DNA of 64,000 nucleotides from Crossaster papposus (Eukaryota > Echinodermata > Asteroidea > Velatida > Solasteridae): assembly GCA_037893245.1 (NCBI GenBank), contig JBAIAA010000605.1, positions 1,616,501 to 1,680,500 of the forward strand, given 5' to 3'. A model generated the notes under the pieces. It was given only the letters and a program-made list of their open reading frames with translations, did not search any database and was not told the DNA's origin. Each line of letters opens with the position of its first letter. Position 1 is the stretch's first letter. Made by a program: the position numbers and the translations under genes. Positions 57,408 through 64,000 of this stretch are shown piece after piece.

Positions 57408-57648
57408 TATAGACGATGTGCCCTCTGTTTACATCTGTATTCAAATGTGCCCGGCAGTATACGCACGCATCATGTTTTACATAAATTTGGTTAAGAGATG
57501 ACATCAGAGGTCACATAATTCAAAGGCGATCTGACCTGCGACGTCACTCTTTAAGCAAATTTTATGTAAAACACGGTGTGTGCGCATACTGCCGGGCACA
57601 CTTGAATACTGACTTAAACACGTGACGTCAGAGGGCACATGGTCTATT
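57408..57648 (-). mobile_element. MITE family C copy
   Basis: Ends TATAGACGATGTGCCCTC and the near-complement GAGGGCACATGGTCTAT. The asymmetric core (GAGGTCACATAATTCAAAGG, CGATCTGACCTGCGACG) is in the opposite orientation to 25149-25380. Confidence 0.75.
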
Positions 57649-60379
57649 GTAATGCCCTGCTAATTCAATATTTTTTTTATTTTTTTTTAAGAAGTGTTAG
57701 GTTTACTTGTGTGTGACACGATGTATCAACTTTTGGCTTCTAAAGTGTCATTTTTTTAAGAATTTATTTTTTAGTTTTCACACTATTTTTTAAAAGTGCT
57801 CCTTGACCTTATTTTTAAAATCTTGGTTGACTGTTTTTGTTTGTTAGTCATTCAAATTTTTAAAATGAAATCAAGTTATTCGTTAAAATTTTAAGACCTG
57901 ATATAAACAATTAGTATTCGTCAAGCAGAAGCACAAAAACGTCTTTAACTCCAAGTCCTTGTATTCCTTTGAGGTCACAGATTCATGAAGATTATAAATG
58001 GCAAATTCCCCATTCAATATAAACAATGTTCAGACATAGGAAAGTGAAATGATGAAAACTGTGTGGGTGGATAAAGAGGTTAATATATGTAAATCTATTG
58101 ACTGAGCATATTACCCTACCGGTAGTTTATTTTGATGTGCAGCTACCAACACTGAAGCTGTATTCCGAAGATGTAAAAAAGGAATACACCACATGAATTT
58201 TCCGGTTTTTTTTTTTTGGGGGGGGGGGGGGGGGGGTATTTAAAAAAATAATTCCAACAACATATACCGGTAGCTTAACCAACCCGAAAATTTGAATAAA
58301 CTGAAACCAATCCGACCCGACCCGATTGAAATGATGGAAAAACCAACCCCGACCCGACCCGACCTGACCCGACCTGACCCGAAGTTGGTTTTGAGTTGGG
58401 TCGATTTTAGTTTTGGGTTGGTTTTGCATGCACAACATTATAGTTGGCAGTGTCTTGAGATAATCTAGAGACTTTATTCATTCTAGTCTTTTTGTTTTCT
58501 TTTTTTTTAACTGTAACCTTCAAATGAATTGTTTTTTGACAAATGTTACTAAAGGGTAGTTAAACCATTAATTTCTTTCAATTGTTATCGGCATTGGCAA
58601 AATGATTGTTACGAATATTCCAAAACTTCTTGAAGTATCAGTAAGGCAATACATTAAAATATAAATTAATAAAATGTGGTATCCCCAAATCCAACTGAGC
58701 ACTATAGTGAAGCTTCAGAAAGCATTAAAACCTAGAATGCATTTTAGAAATGTTGATATAGATAAGGCGGAATTGCAATTTTTCTAAGAGAGAACGCATG
58801 CTTTATTATTATTATTATAATTTTTTTATATTTATTCGGCCAAGAATTACAACGATCAAATAACAAAAAAGAAAATATGACAATGTAACGCAAACAAGTG
58901 TAAGCTAAAACTAGGAGGTAAGGATAAAGGCAGCAATAATTAAAGAGACAATGTAATATAAGACAAAAACAAAAAACAAGACGATACCCAAATTAAGATG
59001 ACCAGGATTAATAAAAGTGAACTTTCTTCAATGTGACTCGGAAGCCTATCAATCTTATCTTAAGATGGAACATTGAGATCAATATTATAAAATCCGTGGA
59101 AGAGCCAAAATAAAAACAACACACATTCAAAAATAAATAAGAAACATGTATAATAATCTTGTTTGTTTTTCTCTCGTACTTATCAAAATGTGTAATATGT
59201 GAGTAGCTTCGCAAGTAAGGTACCCGCAAGGTTTCACCAGTACCAGTAGGGGTGTCATACACACCGTGCAGACCCACTAGACAACGAGTAACAACATGAG
59301 AATTTGCAGATCTCATGAAATGTATCATCTGAAAAAGAAAGACTTATATGAAAAATATGAGCAACATACATACTAGAAAAGATGATTTGAAATGCTTGAA
59401 AGATGTAAATAGAATAAATGAGATGGTTCAAAAAACACTTTTTAATTACTGTTGCTTAATACGTTTGTTGTCTAGGAAAAAGTGCAATCTGAAAAGTTTA
59501 TCGGACCATAACTTGGCAACGCTTTGACCGATTTTGAAAGTTGAAAGAGATTTGCAATCTACTCACCAAGCCCTTCAAGAAATAGTCCCAAATAACTTCC
59601 TAAAAGCAATATTAAAATTTGTATTGTCCCCCCTAGTACCAGTACAATATACTACACAGTTTTCGAAAATAATGTCTTGCTTCTGTAAACAATTTAGAAT
59701 TACATGTACAGGTAGCACACTGCCAAGGGACACTCAAGGTGGGCTACAGAGAAAAATGTGAAAGAAGTATAATGGCAGCTCTCGCAAATTCGCATTTAAA
59801 TGTTCTGCCACTAGAGGTCGCAGTTAAACTCGCATACTCGAGTCAGAAACAACTGGAATAACAAGGGTCTCGACAAAAGCTGTTCGCTCCGAACACATTT
59901 CTTCTTGTATTGATTCATGTGATTCATCATGGTCATGAGCTAGTAAACTTCGTGAAAACTGTAAAATAAGCAGATACAGGAAAAGCACTTAACAATAACA
60001 TTCAATCTAACTTTAGGTGCTAATAACATGCAGAATTATCTTAACACTATATAACACTATAAGAACACTATAAAAGGCCTTTAAACTACTGCTTATAATC
60101 TCGATAATGAATAGCAATGTTGCTGAACAATACCTCCTTGCATCCTTGTAAGACTTATTCGCAGACTCAGGTTGGGTGATGTATATTCCGGTGAATTCTA
60201 TCCATAAAGTCAGTAAAACATGTGGAAAAGATGGATACTAAAACAATGTGCTCGTGTGTGTGTTCGTGAGCTCACTCGTGTACTCCAATCAGTCAGGAAT
60301 AGAGGGCGCTCTTCAAAGATAACAGTGAACATTGCCTTTACAAGAAGTTAGAACCCCCTCTCACTGAAACAAGACAATA
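57649..60379. other. Mostly unannotated stretch with simple repeats
   Basis: T and G homopolymers at 58206-58238, a degenerate GACCCGACCTGACCCG tract at 58310-58385, and AT-rich DNA elsewhere. No gene was recognised. Confidence 0.35.
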
Positions 60380-60536
60380 TGTGACCCAGCACGAGTAAAT
60401 GACACACTTTGAGGCAAAAATGAAAATTGAGATTTTGATTTCATCATTTAAAGCTTGTTTAGCTTTAAATGATGAAATCAAAATCTCAATTTTTATTTTT
60501 GCCTCAAAGTGTCTCATTTACTCGTGCTGGGTCACA
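60380..60536. mobile_element. 157-bp hairpin MITE
   Basis: Two 76-bp arms starting TGTGACCCAGCACGAGTAAA pair with only two mismatches around a 5-base loop (TGTTT). High arm identity suggests a young insertion, or arm-to-arm correction. It shares the TGTGACC terminus with 43080-43503. Confidence 0.85.
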
Positions 60537-60579
60537 TATAGTAATGTCGTCTTTGTGATAACTAGTCCACAGTTTCAGT

Positions 60580-63480
60580 TTTCAGTTCAGTTCAGTTCAG
60601 TTCAGTTCAGTTTATTTTCCACAGTACCAATAACATAGAAAAACATTTAGATTAAAGGTATAGATAAGGCAAAACATAAGTACATTGTTAAAAAGATGGA
60701 TGATACTGCGGAGGAGCCCATAAAGAAGCAAAGCTTGTAAGGAATGGGCTCCTGAAAGCATGCATGTACATTGAGCCGAGTAGATGTGGGTTTGTTGACT
60801 AGGAAACAAGTGTACAAGAAATCGCATACTCGTAATTGATCCCTAGAATATGGGTTCAATGTACATGCTGCTAACAATGGACATATTAACACAAAAAGTG
60901 ACAAATAACAACGGACATAAACAGTATACTACGACAGGTCAGCAATGGAGGTACAATGTGCATGATAAATTAAATAAATCATCAAATTAATAGTAGGATT
61001 TCAACAAAGTAGACTTATGTACATGTTTAAAAACGGGAAGATTTTTCGAAGTTTTAAGTTGTTCATTTAACAAATTCCAAAGCTTGGGTCCCTCATATTT
61101 GACTGTTTTGTGCGTAAGAGAAGTACGAGCATATGACACGTGAAAATTGGCGGCTTGGCGAGTAAAATGAGAATGAATGTCACGGTTGTGGGTAAATATA
61201 TTTGTGATTGAAGATGGTAAAGTATTATGGGTAGATTGATACATGAGAGACCCAAGCTGATAGTTATACATATCTTTAACTTTAAGTGTTTTATGTTTAC
61301 AAAAGAAGGGATTTGTATGTGAATTAAAGTCAGCAAAATTAATAGTGCGTAATGCCCGCTTTTGTAGAAGTAACAGCCTGTTCAATTTAGTAGTTGAACT
61401 GCTTCCCCAAGCAAGTATTCCATAGTTAAGATATGATAAAATTAATGAATTATAAAGAGAATCTAGAACACTAGTAGGAACAAAGTTTTTTATCTTATTA
61501 ATCACACCAATATTTCTAGATATTATTTTGCATAAATGGTCAATATGATTATTCCATTTTAATCCAGAGTCGATAAGCAAACCCAAAAATTTACAGCAAT
61601 CCGTTTTTTGGATAACAAAGTTGTGAATTTTTACTTCACAAGGAATTTCAGTGGCAGAATTGCTGAACAACATGAAGTTGGTTTTTGTAATATTTAGAGA
61701 TAGCTTATTGACATTAAACCAATTAGCAACAGATTTGAGTTCAATATTGACCTTATTGATAAGATAAGTAAGGTTACTATGAGAACAGAATATGTTTGAG
61801 TCATCGACAAACAATATAAAAGAGAGTTCCTCAGAGGATTTGATAAAATCATTAATGTATATTAAAAAAAGCAAGGGTCCCAATATGGATCCTTGAGGTA
61901 CACCATGTGAAAGGTTTCTAGAGTTTGAATTAATACCATTAATAGATACATACTGAGATCTGTTGGAGAGGTAACTCCTAAACCACTGAAGAGAAATTCC
62001 TCGGATACCATAATACGAAAGCTTATACAATAAAATATCGTGGTCAATTGTATCGAACGCCTTTGAGAGGTCAAGAAATATCCCCAGTGTGTGCTTAGAG
62101 CCATCAATTGCTTCAGAAACCTTATCAATAAAATCTAAAAGGGCATGAGAAGTTGAATGTTTACTACGGAATCCATATTGGGATTTAGACAAAATATTAA
62201 ATTTATCAAAAAATTTAATAATACGTGCATATACACATTTTTCTAAAATCTTAGAAAAACATGAAAGTAATGATATAGGTCTATAATTATTGACACTGTT
62301 GGGATCGCCTTTTTTATAAACTGGAATAACTTTAGCAATTTTCAATTGAGATGGTACAACACCAGTCATAAAGGAAGCATTTATTATATGTGTAAGTGGT
62401 TCGCATATGGCTAAAATAGAATTTTTAATAGTAATCATGCTAATTGAATCGTGACCAGAGCTCTTTTTATTTTGTAGGTTATTAACTATGTCAATAACTT
62501 CATATTTATTTACTGGGGTTAGAAATAATGATTTATTATTTGGATTAGACAGGTACTCTGTAAAGCCAGGGGAAGATTGACAAGGTAAGATTTTACTAGC
62601 AAGATTTGGACCGATATTGGTAAAATAATCATTGAAACAATCAGCAATTTCATTAGGATTCAAAATTAGATTCCCCTCTGAAATAATACTTGTAATAGTT
62701 TTGGAAGATTTTTGTTTATTTAAAATACAGTTAATTACTTTCCAAGTGTTCCGAATACTGTTTTTTTCCTTTTTAAATTGTTGGGCATAATACATTTTTT
62801 TAGAAGCACGCAAAAGGCTAGTAAGTTTGTTTTTGTATTGAGTATACTTATTTTTGCGTAGGGTTGTAGGATTAGACAAATATTGACGATAGAGTTTATT
62901 TTTCTTATTAATTGATTTAATAAGTGCAGAAGTTATCCATGGAATATTTGATGATTTTGTACGACTGCTATTGCATTTTTGAGATTTGAGTGGAATGTCT
63001 TTATCATAAAAATAGTTAAATCTATCCATAAAGGTATTAAATGCAACTTCTGGATTATCGCAGCAGAAAACATCATCCCAATTAAGACTAAGTAGGTCCT
63101 CGTTAAATCTTTGAAGATTGAATTTAGAGAAATTACGATTAGGAAATGGATTGTGATTAATGTTATTGGAATCATTCGAGTTTGGGGACTGAATGTACAT
63201 AAAAATTGGCAAGTGATCAGTAATATCAGACAATAAGATGCCAGATTTGGGACAGGGTAATATATTACAAAATATATTGTCTATAAGGGTGGTGGAGGTA
63301 TCAGTAATACGGGTAGGTTTATCAATTAATGGGAGAAAAGAAAGGGTCGTTAATAAATCAATGAAGGACTGGGAATTAGAATTTGAATGATTGAGCAAGT
63401 TGATGTTAAAATCGCCAGTGATAATACAAGTTTTTTGTATGTGGGAACATACATGTTGAAAAGTGGCCATAAACACAGCA
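60580..63480 (-). mobile_element. 5'-truncated CR1/Jockey-type LINE with (CTGAA)n tail
   Basis: On the minus strand the ORF (63476 to 60987) is followed by ~375 bp of 3' UTR and a pentanucleotide tail, seen on the plus strand as TTCAGTTCAGTTCAG at about 60580-60612. A short tandem 3' tail in place of poly-A is known for CR1/L2-group LINEs. The 5' break is at about 63480, next to a TTAACCCTAACCC word. Confidence 0.85.
60987..63476 (-). CDS. LINE ORF2-type protein (endonuclease end plus reverse transcriptase)
   Basis: An uninterrupted 829-codon ORF. The N-terminal ~95 residues are the last third of an APE-type endonuclease: IITGDFNINLL, TLIDNIFCN and LLSDITDHLPIF. The reverse transcriptase follows, with KVIPVYKKGDPNSVNNYRPI (about 380-400), GIFLDLSKAFDTIDHDILL (about 465), HGVPQGSILGPLLFLIYIND (about 525) and FVDDS (about 555), in which the usual FADD/YADD has Val at the variable position and both Asp residues are kept. 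The C-terminal part has LNYGILAWGSS and LQKRALRTI, typical of the family. Full-length proteins carry a whole endonuclease of ~200 residues, so this copy lacks the front and its ATG is fortuitous. Lack of stops suggests recent insertion. Confidence 0.92.
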   Translation of the reverse strand: MFMATFQHVCSHIQKTCIITGDFNINLLNHSNSNSQSFIDLLTTLSFLPLIDKPTRITDTSTTLIDNIFCNILPCPKSGILLSDITDHLPIFMYIQSPNSNDSNNINHNPFPNRNFSKFNLQRFNEDLLSLNWDDVFCCDNPEVAFNTFMDRFNYFYDKDIPLKSQKCNSSRTKSSNIPWITSALIKSINKKNKLYRQYLSNPTTLRKNKYTQYKNKLTSLLRASKKMYYAQQFKKEKNSIRNTWKVINCILNKQKSSKTITSIISEGNLILNPNEIADCFNDYFTNIGPNLASKILPCQSSPGFTEYLSNPNNKSLFLTPVNKYEVIDIVNNLQNKKSSGHDSISMITIKNSILAICEPLTHIINASFMTGVVPSQLKIAKVIPVYKKGDPNSVNNYRPISLLSCFSKILEKCVYARIIKFFDKFNILSKSQYGFRSKHSTSHALLDFIDKVSEAIDGSKHTLGIFLDLSKAFDTIDHDILLYKLSYYGIRGISLQWFRSYLSNRSQYVSINGINSNSRNLSHGVPQGSILGPLLFLIYINDFIKSSEELSFILFVDDSNIFCSHSNLTYLINKVNIELKSVANWFNVNKLSLNITKTNFMLFSNSATEIPCEVKIHNFVIQKTDCCKFLGLLIDSGLKWNNHIDHLCKIISRNIGVINKIKNFVPTSVLDSLYNSLILSYLNYGILAWGSSSTTKLNRLLLLQKRALRTINFADFNSHTNPFFCKHKTLKVKDMYNYQLGSLMYQSTHNTLPSSITNIFTHNRDIHSHFTRQAANFHVSYARTSLTHKTVKYEGPKLWNLLNEQLKTSKNLPVFKHVHKSTLLKSYY

Positions 63481-63486
63481 AGGCAT

Positions 63487-63770
63487 TAACCCTAACCCTC
63501 TTCAATCCTCCAAAATTTCTCATTTTAGAGGAGCATTTTAGAGGATTGAGGATGAATGGCAAAAAGTGCCATTTGATTTTGGAGGATGCAATGGGCCGAA
63601 GTCATAGGCCTTACCCAGCATTCTTTATGTTCAGACATGCATAATATATTAACCCAACATTATGCTCCATGTCATCAGTACTGACTCGACCCATAGCAAA
63701 TATTGGCAGAGGATTTTGGAGAATGGAGGCAATGGTCACCAGGGGATTTTGCAGGCTGGGTTTAATAATG
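63487..63770. repeat. Word-repeat family W copy
   Basis: Starts TTAACCCTAACCCTCTTCAA then TCCTCCAAAATTTCTCA, with TTTTAGAGGATTGAGGATG and GGAGGATTTTGGAG-like words following. Confidence 0.5.
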
Positions 63771-64000
63771 CCTCTACCCATATCAGGCCTAGCCCAGGCT
63801 GGGCTTGAATCCACAACCTGCAGAATTACCAGCAGCTAGACAACGAATGCAATGCTCCAGAGCATGAGACCAGGACACATTTACAATAAATGGATGCCTT
63901 CCTTGCTCACGGTTCATTAGATTAGCTTGAGATTTGACTCCAATTTTGATGATGTTAACTTGTGATGAACCTAATTGGCATCCTCAACTCCAAGAAAATG
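63771..64000. other. Unannotated window end
   Basis: CAGGCTGGGCTTGAATCCAC near 63796 resembles a reversed tRNA-type box B, possibly a SINE fragment. Nothing else was recognised. Confidence 0.3.

Overview
This looks like nuclear DNA of an animal, probably a marine invertebrate. The window is AT-rich, its one clear cellular gene is split into short exons with canonical GT-AG introns, and most of the rest is transposon-derived: CR1/Jockey-type LINEs, a Ty3/Gypsy fragment, a PIF/Harbinger transposon, tRNA-headed SINEs and many small inverted-repeat elements (MITEs). TACATGTA-rich intergenic DNA and these repeat types suggest a deuterostome such as an echinoderm. That is an inference; no sequence here proves the taxon.

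The main cellular gene is on the + strand. It is the 5' end of a nesprin (SYNE-type) spectrin-repeat protein. Five exons (36880-36910, 37922-37989, 41506-41601, 45800-45883, 46597-46689) join in frame to give about 124 residues that form an almost complete first calponin-homology (CH) domain, with both actinin-type actin-binding signatures. Two other ATG-containing segments, at 12251-12323 and 24697-24829, end in the same splice phase and could be alternative first exons, so the gene may start 25 kb further upstream. Two weaker exon candidates lie at 51329-51475 and 52657-52707. The second CH domain, the spectrin repeats and the KASH end were not found.

Layout. 1-5.2 kb: MITEs and SINE fragments. 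5.2-8.6 kb: a nested set, with a Gypsy RNase H/integrase fragment split by a SINE-like insert, cut by a MITE on one side and by a decayed Harbinger transposon on the other. 8.7-11.8 kb: inverted-repeat elements, a 78-bp perfect palindrome with 9-bp flanking repeats, and a SINE. 14.4-20.6 kb: a tandem array of seven cassettes made of ~175-bp units carrying E-box and CRE-like motifs, each cassette closed by a hairpin and a poly-T run. 21-31 kb: MITEs, a 2.4-kb foldback element and word-repeat elements with TTAGGG-like ends. 31.3-33.5 kb: a 5'-truncated LINE reverse transcriptase (+). 36.9-46.7 kb: the nesprin exons, with MITEs and minisatellites in the introns. 47-58 kb: a 13-bp minisatellite, more MITEs and an unusual interleaved pair of inverted repeats. 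60.4-63.5 kb: a hairpin MITE and a second LINE (-) with a long open reading frame. No functional tRNA, rRNA or CRISPR array was recognised. Most short open reading frames look non-coding.
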